Positions 32,596 through 42,663 of a stretch of DNA of 64,000 bases are shown here, piece by piece (the stretch's first letter is position 1; every line of letters starts with the position of its first letter). The translations under genes and the position numbers were made by a program. Source of the stretch: Fibrobacter sp. UBA4375 (GTDB taxonomy: Bacteria > Fibrobacterota > Fibrobacteria > Fibrobacterales > Fibrobacteraceae); contig DGRZ01000094.1 of assembly GCA_002391195.1 (NCBI GenBank), forward strand, positions 89,490 through 153,489, given 5' to 3'. Under the pieces are notes generated by a model. That model made no database searches. It was not told the DNA's origin and was given only the letters and a program-made list of their open reading frames with translations.

Positions 32596-33483
32596 CTACG
32601 CTTCGCACGCCACCCGATTTCGCCCGCCTTCCTTGGCTACGTACAAAAGACGGTCGCATTCCGCAATCAGGTCTTCGATTTTCCCGATATTTTCACCCTG
32701 CTTGCTTGCAAGCCCGAGAGAAATGGTCACGGGGATAATGGTATCCTTCCAGGAGAAACGGTGGCGCTCTACGGCCATGCGGAGACGCTCTGCGCTCTTT
32801 TTGGCGTCTTCTACGCCGATTCCGCTGAGCAAGAGCACGAATTCCTCGCCGCCGTAACGGGCCAGCAGGTCCGATTCCCGCTTTTCTTCTTTGAGAATGC
32901 GGGCGATTTCTTTCAGAACCATGTCGCCGCACTGGTGGCCCCAGGTGTCGTTCACGTGCTTGAAGTGGTCGGCATCCACCATGATGGCATGCACAAAGAA
33001 GTTGTTCCGGCGGGCAAGGGCAAGCTCGCCCAGGCTCCGGTCAAAGAAGTTCCGGCGGTTGGAAATCTTGGTCAGCGGGTCCATAGTGGCCGCCTCGTAG
33101 AGTTCCCGGTCAAAGGCCTCTTCGCTGGCATCCTTGAAGTCGATTTTCAGCACGTGCTTGCCCAGTTGTAGGCGGTTGTCGGAATCCAAGACCATCTGGC
33201 TCACTGGATTTCCGTCCACGTAGGTGCCGTTGGTGCTGCCCAGGTCCTGGACCGTGACGTTCTTGCCATCGAAGGTCAGGCTGCAGTGCTTGCGGCTCAC
33301 CAGTTCGTCGTCCAGGCGGATGTCGGCATCGGCACCGCGACCAAGGACAACAGTGCCTTTTTCCAGGGCAATCTGCTTGAATTGAGTCTGGGGGTACAGG
33401 ATTATCAGATGTGGGTGTAACTCCATGACCCTAAAGGGGATAGTGTTGCCTGGGGTGACAATAGTCTGGTCCAAATCCTGCAT
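32596..33483 (-). CDS. FHA-domain diguanylate cyclase
   Basis: A 295-residue soluble signalling protein. The N-terminal FHA domain (about 40-115) has GRGADADIRL and SRKHCSLTFDG then DLGSTNGTYVDG, the phosphothreonine-binding pattern. The C-terminal GGDEF domain (about 130-293) has active-site GGEEF (211-215), so it should make cyclic di-GMP. There is no clear RxxD inhibitory site five residues before GGEEF. FHA plus GGDEF suggests control by a Ser/Thr kinase. GGAG lies seven bases before the ATG. A TATATT box is 21 bases upstream, directly abutting a TAGGATC array. Confidence 0.93.
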   Translation of the reverse strand: MQDLDQTIVTPGNTIPFRVMELHPHLIILYPQTQFKQIALEKGTVVLGRGADADIRLDDELVSRKHCSLTFDGKNVTVQDLGSTNGTYVDGNPVSQMVLDSDNRLQLGKHVLKIDFKDASEEAFDRELYEAATMDPLTKISNRRNFFDRSLGELALARRNNFFVHAIMVDADHFKHVNDTWGHQCGDMVLKEIARILKEEKRESDLLARYGGEEFVLLLSGIGVEDAKKSAERLRMAVERHRFSWKDTIIPVTISLGLASKQGENIGKIEDLIAECDRLLYVAKEGGRNRVACEA

Positions 33484-33770
33484 ATTTTCTCCAATGACAC
33501 GTTTAATATAGTAAAAGAGGGGATAGGATCTAGGGGATAGGATTTAGGATCTAGGGGATAGGGAGATGTGGAATGTGAGATTAGTAAGGGGTTTTCAGTT
33601 ATGAGTTGTGAGTTTCTATAGTCGCGCCTTTGGCGCCAAATTATGTACTGAGGGCTGAAAACAGACTACTCACTCCATACTACACATACCTCAAAGGGGC
33701 GAAGCCCCGACCTCGCACCTCGGGCCTCGCACCTCAGCCTCTAAATCCTAGTCCCTAACCCCTAAAATGT
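33484..33770. repeat. Composite repeat region, two elements facing each other
   Basis: 33519-33562 is a GGATAGGATCTAGGGGATAG array. 33598-33612 is ATGAGTTGTGAG. 33690-33720 has GGGGCGAAGCCCCGACCTCG, a hairpin. 33725-33765 returns to CACCTCAGCCTCTAAATCCT and CCTAACCCCTAAA units in the opposite sense. No gene is seen. Confidence 0.65.
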
Positions 33771-33877
33771 GATTTTCGGCAACATGTGACGGGCGTCGCA
33801 GCATGGAATGCATACAATTATGTTATTTTTAAGGAAAATGATAGGGGGAAGACCGCTTCCCTCGGAGAGAGGTATTT
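33771..33877 (+). promoter_or_regulatory. Leader of the giant surface-protein gene
   Basis: The likely control region is AT-rich (GCATACAATTATGTTATTTT). A GGGGAAGACCGCTTCCC hairpin (33845-33861) follows, then GGAGAGAGG six bases before the ATG. The exact promoter hexamers are not certain. Confidence 0.4.
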
Positions 33878-36800
33878 ATGGAACGTAGATTGAACCTGGC
33901 CGCCTTGATGGGCCTTGCTTTGCTACTTCTGGCAACTACAGCTACTGCCGCAAACACCGGTACGGTGTCGGGGATGAAGTTCTGTATTAAGGTTGGGAAT
34001 ATGGATTATACTTACCTAGCCTTGTCCCAGCAGCCTAGCAGTTATACTCCGACAACGGAGCCTTCTACGGATGGTGGCCCGGATATTGAAGAAGCCTGCT
34101 TTGATTTGTGGTATGATGAAACTAAGTCCCATACGCAAGAGGCGATGGTAGACGCCTATTCTTATTTGACGTCCTTTATATCTAGAGCACATGGTGGACT
34201 TGAATTGCTTACGGATATCGACTTTGGTGGGGTCAATAGCGATGGCTCCTGCGCCATTACCTTTAGGCCTTTGCCCAATGACAATGGCAATGGATTCTAT
34301 GGGAATGGCCATACCATCAAGAACCTTTGCCTCAAGTTGGATGACATACCGGCTGATTACGAAGCGGATCTTGGCACCACTGAAATCGGTATAGGATTCT
34401 TTTCCAAGTTGAATAGCGGAAACGTAGCCGAGGTGAATTTTGAGAATGTGAACATTGAAGTCAACAACGATGCCGCTGGAAGGCTTGTGGTGGCGGGTAC
34501 GGCAGTTGGCATCGTGACTGGTGGTGGAAATCAAATCCGTGATGTTACCATGAAGAATGTGAAGATTACGGCAGCCCAGGCAGGTGGTCTGGTTGGTATG
34601 GTTAGGGGAGAAGGAGTTTCCTTCAAAAATATTACTGGGAAGAATGTGGAACTTTATGCCAGCGATGAATCTGCCCCCTATTCTGTTGACAAACTTTGGT
34701 ACGAACAAAATTCGGAAGTGGATATGAGTGTATTCCTTGGCGGCCTGGTGGGTAAGCTGGAGAATGGCGGAACTATCGTCAATGTCGGCATTAGCGATTT
34801 GAATATCCATTCGAATGCCGACACAATCTATTTGTTGCCTCAACTTCAAGAGTATCCTTCTGAGCCAACTCTACTGAATCAGTATCTTGGTGGCATTGTC
34901 GGGCGCGCAGCGCCAGCAATGAACCAGACGGCAGCACCTGTCAACATTGTCAACACCTACACCGTGGGTGATATTTCCATGCCCGATACCACGTACAACG
35001 GGGCGTGTAAAATCGGATTTTTGGCTGGATATGTGGCTCTTTCCGCTGATAATGGCTATGCTTTCGGAAACAATTACCACTATGGCGAGTCGGACTCCCT
35101 GGCAAAGGACCTGTTAGGATATATTTCATTGGACGGTACCAGCTATAGCACCGACAGCTGGATAACGGTGTCGGTAGCATCGAGATTCAACCCAAAGGGA
35201 CATAACTACCGCAATGCGATAGATGGGCATATTGAGCCCACAGCGGATCTTGAGCCTCCGAATTATCAGCTTTCCCTTTTGGATTACAGCAACTACGGCG
35301 GCTATTTGAAACCGCAAGACATGAATATAGACGCGTTTGCAGCAAATTTGAATAATCGGATAAACCTATTGACGGAGCTAGACTTCTACAGTTCGGAAAG
35401 CTTCGTTCGCTGGTCCCGCAAGGACGGCGTGAACAATGGCATGCCTGTGTTCGCTACCGATGGGCTCAAGCCTATTTACCAGGTTACGTTTATGGCTTCA
35501 AATGAAGTCTACTCTGGCTTGTCTAGTACAGATAAGCAAAAATGGACTAGTGCCGGTACCGAGGTGAATTCAGACGGAGCATCTTTGAGCTTGTTTACCG
35601 ACTACACAGGCAAACTTGCCAACAGCACCTGGCAGACGGCGGCCGCAACTATGGGTAGTGGCGATTACTACTGGAGCTACTATGACGGAAACAGCGGCAA
35701 GAACTCTACCTTCCCCATAAAGACTTCCACGGTTTTCAATTCTTCTATGGACCTGTCCCTTTCAGAAAAGGTTACGGTGACGGTGATGCACGGGTTTGTC
35801 GAATCCACCGATGGGGATGATTTCTACACTTTGGACGAGTATTCCTCCTATCTTGGTGAGCAAACCTACTTCATGGGAACTCCTGCCCAGACGATTACCA
35901 GCGACAGTGCCTGGACCAGGGTGCCTTATCTTGCCTCGTATGACGAATCTGAGGGCGAGTACAGATACTATGGATACCGTTTGACCAAGAAGAGTTGTGA
36001 AAATTATGGCACCGATGACGAACCGGAAATCTATTGCTATTACAACACCGTGAATATGAATGGCTCGAATAGGTTCTACGCCGATGCCCTCTCGGAGTTC
36101 TCCAATGGCGACACTCTCTATGTGGTTTATGAATCTGAGCCTACGAATACTGCAGGAGGCTATCTGTTTGCCTCGGACCTCCATGGTGAGTATTTTGACT
36201 TGGACATCGCAAATGTTCAAACGAAAAAGGTGAGTGCCGAAGGCGATGTAGGACTGTTTGGCGCTCCAGACTACCTGGAAATTGAATCTACGGATTCAAG
36301 GCTTGTTACCAATATGCTCAATGCCGCTTTTTCGGGGCAGGGAACAACGGCCAAGTCTATGCCGTTCTCGCCATATCTTGTTGCCGATTATCCATCTACC
36401 TTATGGGAAAATGTAAATGATATAGTTGCCTTGATTGTGGTTGGAGGATCCTCCAATGATGGTAGTATAGAACTTAATGAATTGATTGGAGCTGCAACAA
36501 AGCAACTGGCTAGGGCGGACTTAAAGCATTCTTTCCTTGAAGACACGGTGAAAGCGTTGGAATCGCCTGCAGAAATTCGTGCCAAGATGGATTCTCAGAT
36601 TGAAAAAGGCGAAAGTATGGTCTATGCCCGCTATGTGCACATGGGCAAGAAGGGTGACCTGGACCTTACTAATCTATATGCCGCCGTAGAATCCCTCCGG
36701 AGATATGAATACGATTACCCGATTTACGTGGGGCTTCTGCCGCAACTGGAAGAGATTCGCTACCATGTGACATTTGATGTCAATTATGGTTCCAATACCG

Positions 36801-39709
36801 AATACAGCCCGCTTTTTATTGCGGCTGGCTGGAGAGACGGGGCTAAACTTGAATCCACCTACACTAAAGAAAACAAGTATGACCCGTTCTTTGAAAGTTC
36901 TCAGTGGTATGCCTTCCGGACTGACGCCTGCTATGTAGGAGAGTGGTCGTTGGACCCCAATGGCGGTATTTATCTGACAGATTTCAGCATGATGGAGGAA
37001 CTGCTTGCTTCAGAAGACGAAAGTATTCCTTTTACGACCAACAAGGACGGCTCTAGGTCAATGAAACTGTATGCGCAGTGGAATTATGGCGTTGAGGATT
37101 GCGTTGAATTAGCTTCGTTCCGTGTTGCAAGGAATGAACAGCAGGAACTGGTCTGGAACAACTATGTTGTCAAGGACAATTCCGAACTAGGGAACATCGT
37201 CTTGCAACAGGTGTGGATGGGGGATACCCTGAGGCATAAGTCTGTACAGCAAGATGTGGGCGTGACGGGAATCTTGGTGCCTTACGCCGAAACCAACAAA
37301 TTTGTCTTTGAGGTCTTTGCCGACGGATACGCAGGTTATGAGGTGGATGGCGACATTACCTTCACCAAGACTTCCTTCGACGGAGGGACCCCGGAAACAA
37401 CGAAACTCAAGGAAGGCGACCTGTTGACAATCGATCCGAGGGAGCTTATGTCTTCGAATATGGAATTCTCCGCCAACTACACCTACAAGAAGTTCAATAT
37501 TGTTTTTGAAACCGGCAAGACCGATGTTCTTTACGGCGAGAATTCTGATTCCGTGGGAACATACAAGCTTAATGCCGAAGATGATGCCATCGATTTGCCT
37601 TTCTGGGTCTATACCGCAGACCAGTGCGTAGAGGGCTGGACGCATCGTGCTGAGTTCGATATCCTTGATAGGCCTGAGGAGGCGGACGCCGATTGGTACC
37701 CAGATTGCAAGGACGAACCTGCTTGCGAGGAATACGAAAATGACCGTTGGTGGGTGTTTGACCAATTCAACTTTGAGTTGTCTGAAATGTTAGTCTGGGA
37801 TAATGGCAACCGTCAGGAGAAATACCCCCTGTACGCCAAATGGGTAGATGCCAAGACCTGCGTCGAGGAACTTAGCTACAAGCAGACAAAGTTGACGGAA
37901 TCTGAGAACGGTTCTGTGGGATTCAAGGAAATTCGCAAGGACTCCTCCGGAAAGGTGATTGGCACCCAGCTGCACAAGTTTGCCAAGGACGGCACCATGC
38001 TTTTGCCTTACTATGTGAAGGGATCGAGCTTTGTGGTCCAGGGCTTGCCTGCAAAGGATTACATACTGGATTCCCTGGTTATGACTTTGGACGGCAAGAA
38101 GTATGTGTATCACGAAGGGGATACCCTTGCGGGTAGCATCACCAAGGCTACTTTCGCTGCCTACTTTATGCCGGAAAATCCCACACCGGCCAAGTTCGTC
38201 ACATCGAAACTGTTGCAGTCCGGTAGCGCTATCCGCTTTGAATTTGCTACCAACGAGTTTGGCGCAAGTGGCGCTTCTGTAAAGATTGTGCTGGAAGACG
38301 ACGACGGGAAGGTGGTTGCGGATTCCGTAATCCAGATCTCGAAGACGCCTTACGAAGGCTCCTGGGAATACTACCCCCTGCGTGCAGGCACGTACTTGCT
38401 GACGGCCACGGTTGCAAACAGCAAGACCTCCGATGTGTTCGAACAGGATTTCGAGGTGAAGGCCGAAATCGCCTCCGCTGCCGAAGGCGGCTGGCGCATG
38501 CTGTCGCTGTCCAACGTGGTTATGGACTCCGTGACCTGGGACGACGATATTCGCTTCTACTGGTGGGACGACACCCGGAACACGGGCGCCTTCTGGCAAT
38601 ACCAGAGGCTGAACCGGGACGACAAGGTGGACAACTTGACGGGTTACTGGTACAGTTCCTTGGAAGGTCGCCCGCTGGTCATGAAAAAGGATATGGCTGC
38701 TCCTAAGGACCCCGTGGTCTGGAATATGGACAGTGTCTATACCGGCTGGAATATGGTGGCTAACCCCTACGGCTGGTATGTGGACCTCTATGGTGAAAAC
38801 CCGAACGAGAAAAAGGCCGCTACTGAAAAGTCCAGCATTGAATTCTACAGCTGGAACGACAGCCTGGGTGCCTACCAGGAAGTGGATGTTGTTGGCCCTT
38901 ACGAGGCCGTATGGGCGAAGGTCACAGGCCCGCGCCAGTGGAAACTGCCCTCTAAGCCTGCCTTTGTAGCGACCGTAGACGCAGAGGGCGAGGAGAATGT
39001 GGTCGAGCCCCTGAAGAAGACCGTCGAGCTCGCCTCCGGCGGCAAGGGCTGGGCGATTCGTGCCGTGCTTCGCGACGCCAAGGGCAAACGGGACAGCTGG
39101 AACTTCATGGGCGTCTCCGAGTCCGGATGGGCTTCCGAAGAGCCGCCTTCCGGCATGGGTGACCATGTGAACCTGTCCATCAAGGACGGCAACAAGTCCC
39201 TGGCCAAGTCCTTCAAGAAGGCCGCCGGCGACAGCTACGAATGGACAGTCTCTCTGGAAGCCTCTGGCGACCGCACGGGCTACCTGCACTTCGAAGGTGT
39301 TGACGCTCTCAGGGCATCGGGCCTCAAGGTGTTCGTGACGGTTGACGGTACCACTACTCAGATGGCTGAGAACGACACCCTGAAGGTTTCCATCGGGAGC
39401 ATGGCCAAGACGGCGACCGTCCGTGTGGCGCCCTCCGCCCGTACCGTGGTGGCCCAGAAGCTGAACGGGCTCCGTGCCTTCCAGGCGGGTAACTCCCTGC
39501 AGGTGGGCTTCCAGGTCTCCGAAAGCCTGGCCGGTGCCAAGGCCTACGTGGAAATCCTCGATATGAAGGGCAAGGTCCTGTCCTCTGTTTCGGGAACGGC
39601 CGTGTCCGGCTCCAACGCCCTGACCCTGCAGACCCCCAAGTCCGGACTCTACATGGTCCGCGTCCGCGTGGGCTCTAAGCAGGCCGCCGGTTCTGTCGCC
39701 GTCAAGTGA
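33878..39709 (+). CDS. Giant secreted surface protein with GLUG-like repeats and a C-terminal sorting tail
   Basis: The 1943-residue protein has a signal peptide (MERRLNLAALMGLALLLLAT to TATAA). Residues about 90-400 hold GLUG-like beta-helix turns (GNGHTIKNLCLKLDD, AQAGGLVGMVRGEG, FLGGLVGKLENGG, YLGGIVGRAA). The middle (about 970-1400) has InlB-B/List-Bact-like beta units, including HVTFDVNYG and LYAQWNYG repeats ending in ECV or DCV. The end (YVEILDMKGKVLSSVSG to GSVAVK) resembles a Por-type sorting tail. Such proteins usually act in adhesion or substrate binding. The first 1300 residues use more AT-rich codons than the last 600. An intrinsic terminator follows. Confidence 0.85.
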   Translation: MERRLNLAALMGLALLLLATTATAANTGTVSGMKFCIKVGNMDYTYLALSQQPSSYTPTTEPSTDGGPDIEEACFDLWYDETKSHTQEAMVDAYSYLTSFISRAHGGLELLTDIDFGGVNSDGSCAITFRPLPNDNGNGFYGNGHTIKNLCLKLDDIPADYEADLGTTEIGIGFFSKLNSGNVAEVNFENVNIEVNNDAAGRLVVAGTAVGIVTGGGNQIRDVTMKNVKITAAQAGGLVGMVRGEGVSFKNITGKNVELYASDESAPYSVDKLWYEQNSEVDMSVFLGGLVGKLENGGTIVNVGISDLNIHSNADTIYLLPQLQEYPSEPTLLNQYLGGIVGRAAPAMNQTAAPVNIVNTYTVGDISMPDTTYNGACKIGFLAGYVALSADNGYAFGNNYHYGESDSLAKDLLGYISLDGTSYSTDSWITVSVASRFNPKGHNYRNAIDGHIEPTADLEPPNYQLSLLDYSNYGGYLKPQDMNIDAFAANLNNRINLLTELDFYSSESFVRWSRKDGVNNGMPVFATDGLKPIYQVTFMASNEVYSGLSSTDKQKWTSAGTEVNSDGASLSLFTDYTGKLANSTWQTAAATMGSGDYYWSYYDGNSGKNSTFPIKTSTVFNSSMDLSLSEKVTVTVMHGFVESTDGDDFYTLDEYSSYLGEQTYFMGTPAQTITSDSAWTRVPYLASYDESEGEYRYYGYRLTKKSCENYGTDDEPEIYCYYNTVNMNGSNRFYADALSEFSNGDTLYVVYESEPTNTAGGYLFASDLHGEYFDLDIANVQTKKVSAEGDVGLFGAPDYLEIESTDSRLVTNMLNAAFSGQGTTAKSMPFSPYLVADYPSTLWENVNDIVALIVVGGSSNDGSIELNELIGAATKQLARADLKHSFLEDTVKALESPAEIRAKMDSQIEKGESMVYARYVHMGKKGDLDLTNLYAAVESLRRYEYDYPIYVGLLPQLEEIRYHVTFDVNYGSNTEYSPLFIAAGWRDGAKLESTYTKENKYDPFFESSQWYAFRTDACYVGEWSLDPNGGIYLTDFSMMEELLASEDESIPFTTNKDGSRSMKLYAQWNYGVEDCVELASFRVARNEQQELVWNNYVVKDNSELGNIVLQQVWMGDTLRHKSVQQDVGVTGILVPYAETNKFVFEVFADGYAGYEVDGDITFTKTSFDGGTPETTKLKEGDLLTIDPRELMSSNMEFSANYTYKKFNIVFETGKTDVLYGENSDSVGTYKLNAEDDAIDLPFWVYTADQCVEGWTHRAEFDILDRPEEADADWYPDCKDEPACEEYENDRWWVFDQFNFELSEMLVWDNGNRQEKYPLYAKWVDAKTCVEELSYKQTKLTESENGSVGFKEIRKDSSGKVIGTQLHKFAKDGTMLLPYYVKGSSFVVQGLPAKDYILDSLVMTLDGKKYVYHEGDTLAGSITKATFAAYFMPENPTPAKFVTSKLLQSGSAIRFEFATNEFGASGASVKIVLEDDDGKVVADSVIQISKTPYEGSWEYYPLRAGTYLLTATVANSKTSDVFEQDFEVKAEIASAAEGGWRMLSLSNVVMDSVTWDDDIRFYWWDDTRNTGAFWQYQRLNRDDKVDNLTGYWYSSLEGRPLVMKKDMAAPKDPVVWNMDSVYTGWNMVANPYGWYVDLYGENPNEKKAATEKSSIEFYSWNDSLGAYQEVDVVGPYEAVWAKVTGPRQWKLPSKPAFVATVDAEGEENVVEPLKKTVELASGGKGWAIRAVLRDAKGKRDSWNFMGVSESGWASEEPPSGMGDHVNLSIKDGNKSLAKSFKKAAGDSYEWTVSLEASGDRTGYLHFEGVDALRASGLKVFVTVDGTTTQMAENDTLKVSIGSMAKTATVRVAPSARTVVAQKLNGLRAFQAGNSLQVGFQVSESLAGAKAYVEILDMKGKVLSSVSGTAVSGSNALTLQTPKSGLYMVRVRVGSKQAAGSVAVK

Positions 39710-39736
39710 CGCTCTCTTACATTTGACTTACAAAGT

Positions 39737-39763
39737 AGCCCCCGCCTAAATCGGGGGCTTTTT
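39737..39763 (+). terminator. Intrinsic terminator after the surface-protein gene
   Basis: AGCCCCCG, CCTAAAT, CGGGGGCT and a TTTTT tail, starting 28 bases past the stop codon. Confidence 0.9.
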
Positions 39764-39806
39764 CTCATTGCCACCGGGGCCCATAATTTCTACATTTGGG
39801 CCCACT

Positions 39807-41450
39807 ATGACAAAGGCTAAATTCATCAAGTTCATCATCGCGTCGATCCTTGCGATTGTCGCCCTCTTCTTGCCCTACGAATCCCTCGGGTTCGATGCCG
39901 CAAGCCCCATGGGAGTCTTGAATCCCCTCGAAATTCGCGTCATCGGCGTTTTCGTCATGGCCGCCCTTTTCTGGATTCTTCAACCGTTCCCCATTTGGTC
40001 CACGTCGGTGCTGGTCATCGTGCTCATGATCGTGACCATGTCCGACTCTTCCCTGACGCCTTTCCGCGTGGACGGCGTGACTATGATCAGCCACAAGTCC
40101 ATCATGGCCACCTTCGCAAACCCCATCATCATGCTTTTCTTGGGCGGCTTCTTCCTCGCTGCAGCAGCCACCAAGTACAAGATGGACTTGAACCTGGCCC
40201 GCGTTCTCCTGAAGCCTTTCGGCAAGAACCCGAAGTTCGTGCTTCTGGGACTTATGCTCATTACCGCCGTGTTCTCCATGTTCATGAGCAATACCGCCAC
40301 CGCCGCCATGATGCTTGCCATTCTCGCCCCGGTGCTCAAGCTCTTTGAGCCCGATGACCGCGGTAAGGCTGCCTTTGCCCTCGCTATTCCCCTTGGTGCC
40401 AACATCGGCGGCATGGGTACTCCTATCGGAACGCCTCCTAACGCTATCGCCCTCGGTGCCCTGAACGACGCCGTGGCCCGCGGTGACCTGGTGGCTAACC
40501 CCGTGACTTTTGGCCAGTGGATGGCCTTCGGTATCCCCTACGTGATTATCCTCATGGTGGTGGCCTGGATTCTCCTCCTCAAGATTTACCCCATCAAGAT
40601 GAAAGAGATGGTCCTGAACATCGAAGGGGCGGGCAAGTTCGACACCAGCCCCAAGGCTATCATCGTCTATATTACCTTTGTCCTTTGCGTAATCTTGTGG
40701 GTGACCGGTAAGAATGTCCACGGTATCAACGACAACGCCATCGCCATGATTCCTATGGCCGTGTTCGCCCTGACCGGCGTGATTACCAAGAAAGACCTGA
40801 ACGCCATGAGCTGGGACGTGCTCTGGCTTGTGGCCGGTGGATTTGCCCTGGGTGTTGGCCTCAACGCTACGGGTCTTGCCGCCCACCTTATCAAGACTAT
40901 CCCGTTTGCAAGCTGGTCTCCGCTGGCCCTGATGATTGGCTGCGGCATCATCTGCCTCTTCATGGCGAACTTCATGAGCCATACTTCTACGGCTACATTG
41001 CTTGTTCCTATTCTTTGCGCCGTGGGCATTGCCTGCCAGGACAACCTGGTCGGCCTGGGTGGCGTGACCGCCCTCCTCGTGTCTGTGGCCTTTGCAAGCT
41101 CTCTCGGTATGAGCCTGCCGATTTCTACGCCGCCTAATGCACTTGCCCACGCCACTGGCTACACCGATACCCGCGGCATGGCCATTACCGGCGTTGTCAT
41201 GGGTATCCTCGGCCTGATCGTGTCTTGGATCATGATGATTTTCCTTGCCAAGGTGAACTTCTTCGGTACGCCGGTTCCCAAGGCCGCTGAAGCTGCTCCG
41301 GCTGCTCCTGTTGCCGCCGAAAAGGTTGTGGAAGCTCCTGCTGCCGCTGCCGCTGACACGGCCGCTGTTGTCGCCGCCGACTCTACGGTCGCCGTGAGCG
41401 CCGATACGGCCGCTAAGGTCGAAGTCGTTGACTCCGCCGCCGCGAAGTAA
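39807..41450 (+). CDS. SLC13/DASS-family dicarboxylate or anion transporter
   Basis: A 547-residue membrane protein with the two DASS signature repeats: SNTATAAMMLAIL with GTPIGTPPNAIALG, and SHTSTATLLVPIL with SLPISTPPNALAHATG. The SNT and TPPN motifs bind sodium and substrate. C4-dicarboxylates such as succinate are the likeliest cargo. The last 60 residues are an unusual Ala/Val/Asp-rich cytoplasmic tail. The ATG at 39807 is preferred over 39768, as the extension lacks a ribosome site. TACATT ten bases before the ATG suggests a leaderless mRNA. A terminator follows. Confidence 0.9.
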   Translation: MTKAKFIKFIIASILAIVALFLPYESLGFDAASPMGVLNPLEIRVIGVFVMAALFWILQPFPIWSTSVLVIVLMIVTMSDSSLTPFRVDGVTMISHKSIMATFANPIIMLFLGGFFLAAAATKYKMDLNLARVLLKPFGKNPKFVLLGLMLITAVFSMFMSNTATAAMMLAILAPVLKLFEPDDRGKAAFALAIPLGANIGGMGTPIGTPPNAIALGALNDAVARGDLVANPVTFGQWMAFGIPYVIILMVVAWILLLKIYPIKMKEMVLNIEGAGKFDTSPKAIIVYITFVLCVILWVTGKNVHGINDNAIAMIPMAVFALTGVITKKDLNAMSWDVLWLVAGGFALGVGLNATGLAAHLIKTIPFASWSPLALMIGCGIICLFMANFMSHTSTATLLVPILCAVGIACQDNLVGLGGVTALLVSVAFASSLGMSLPISTPPNALAHATGYTDTRGMAITGVVMGILGLIVSWIMMIFLAKVNFFGTPVPKAAEAAPAAPVAAEKVVEAPAAAAADTAAVVAADSTVAVSADTAAKVEVVDSAAAK

Positions 41451-41477
41451 CTTCCAGTTTGCAAAAGAGAATGTTTC

Positions 41478-41503
41478 GTCCGGGCTTGCTCCCGGACTTT
41501 TTT
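41478..41503 (+). terminator. Intrinsic terminator after the SLC13-type transporter
   Basis: GTCCGGG, CTTGCT, CCCGGAC and TTTTTT, 28 bases past the stop codon. Confidence 0.9.
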
Positions 41504-41505
41504 GT

Positions 41506-41536
41506 TAATAAAAAAATGACGGAACGAATCCGTCAT
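41506..41536 (-). terminator. Intrinsic terminator after the 266-residue lipoprotein
   Basis: On the minus strand ATGACGGA, TTCGT, TCCGTCAT is followed by TTTTTTATTAA. It lies back to back with the plus-strand terminator at 41478. Confidence 0.85.
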
Positions 41537-41583
41537 GGTAATTACTCGGGATATGTTGTCAGCGTTGCGACAGACTTGTCCGC

Positions 41584-42354
41584 CTACATTTTCGTGATAA
41601 TCAGCGAAAGCTGATTGTCCGAATAACTGGATTCGGCCGTTTCCCAGGTAGAGCCGGAATAGGTGCTCATAATCGTTACATTGACGGAAAGCATGTAATT
41701 TGCGCCGTCTATGGAGTTGGTTGCCGTAATTGTCCAGGTATTGACAATAAACTCGATCATCACGTTCTGCCACCCTGCAGTAACCAACTGGCCGACAAAG
41801 GCATCCAGTTCGGCACTTGTCTTGCCCTTGTAGGTAGAGCCGCTTGCTGTCGCCGTCTCGCTAGTCGTCTGCCATTTCAAGATTGTCGGCGTACTTGCAA
41901 TGGTCGGAAGAAGCGGGGTGAGTCCCTCTATGACACGGTCCATGCCGCCGTTCACATATTGCTTGACGTTCTTTGTAATGGAAATCTCGCTCATTGCTCC
42001 TGTGTTGGTGCTGTAGGCAAAGGTAAAGGTGGTGATAGCGTCGCCTTCCCTTTTGGTAAATTCGTACTTGTAGCCATCGCCCCATTCCTTTTGAGTCATG
42101 TCAAAACCATTAGCGACGACCTGGGCGTTGTAGTTATTCAGATCTTCTGCGTTCATCGACATTTCGCCCCAGATGTCCGCAGTGCAGAATTGGGAACCCG
42201 TGTCATATTCAGACATTTCTTCCCACTTTATTTCCGAAGGCGGAAGTTGGCTGGCTAGCGGGCAGCCTCCCTCGGCATTGGAAGAGTTGTCAGAGCAGGC
42301 GGCAAACAGAAGTATTCCGCAGGTGGCGAGAGAGTGGGTGAGAACTTTTTTCAT
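41584..42354 (-). CDS. Lipoprotein of unknown function
   Basis: From ATG 42354 the protein has 256 residues, with signal peptide MKKVLTHSLATCGILLFA and lipobox FAAC. A Ser/Asn stretch follows the acylated Cys. The mature part repeats a pattern of Trp and Gly with three cysteines (GGCPLAS, QFCTADI), and ends in alternating beta strands. No known family is recognised. The ATG ten codons upstream adds a basic leader and is less likely. It is transcribed alone and ends at its own terminator. Confidence 0.78.
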   Translation of the reverse strand: MKKVLTHSLATCGILLFAACSDNSSNAEGGCPLASQLPPSEIKWEEMSEYDTGSQFCTADIWGEMSMNAEDLNNYNAQVVANGFDMTQKEWGDGYKYEFTKREGDAITTFTFAYSTNTGAMSEISITKNVKQYVNGGMDRVIEGLTPLLPTIASTPTILKWQTTSETATASGSTYKGKTSAELDAFVGQLVTAGWQNVMIEFIVNTWTITATNSIDGANYMLSVNVTIMSTYSGSTWETAESSYSDNQLSLIITKM

Positions 42355-42384
42355 AAGTTTTCCTTTGGTTTTTGTTTTTTCCAC

Positions 42385-42663
42385 AAAGTAATATATATTT
42401 TAATTTTCCCTGGTCAAGTACTGTTATACAAAATTTTGCCAATGGCAATGAATTGCGGCAGATTTCGTGAGAACGGCGCTAGGGCGAGAACGAATTGGTG
42501 AAACGGCGGGATGCCTGCTGGGAATGGAAAAATAGGGGTGTTTCTTCCCACCCTTTGTAAAAAAAAATTAAGGGCGTTGAATAATATCGTTTAAGTAGTT
42601 AACGTGCTGGGATAAAATCCCCCTAAAAAAGTATCTTTTAGAGGTATAAACAACGGAGTTTCT
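42385..42663. other. Divergent intergenic region, no gene seen
   Basis: This 279-bp region separates the lipoprotein gene from the DUF4956 operon and must hold both promoters. Visible items are AATATATATTTT near 42392 on the lipoprotein side. GGGATAAAATCCCC at 42610-42623 is a small hairpin on the operon side. ACGGAG precedes the operon's first ATG. I see no confident hexamer pair. Confidence 0.4.

Noticed and set aside
37790..39289. 499-codon minus-strand frame opposite the giant surface-protein gene
   Set aside because: It mirrors the GC-rich 3' third of that gene. It has no motif and is explained by codon bias of the sense strand.
39765..41150. 461-codon minus-strand frame opposite the SLC13-type transporter
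   Set aside because: The sense gene has clear family motifs. The antisense product is a His/Gly/Glu-rich shadow.
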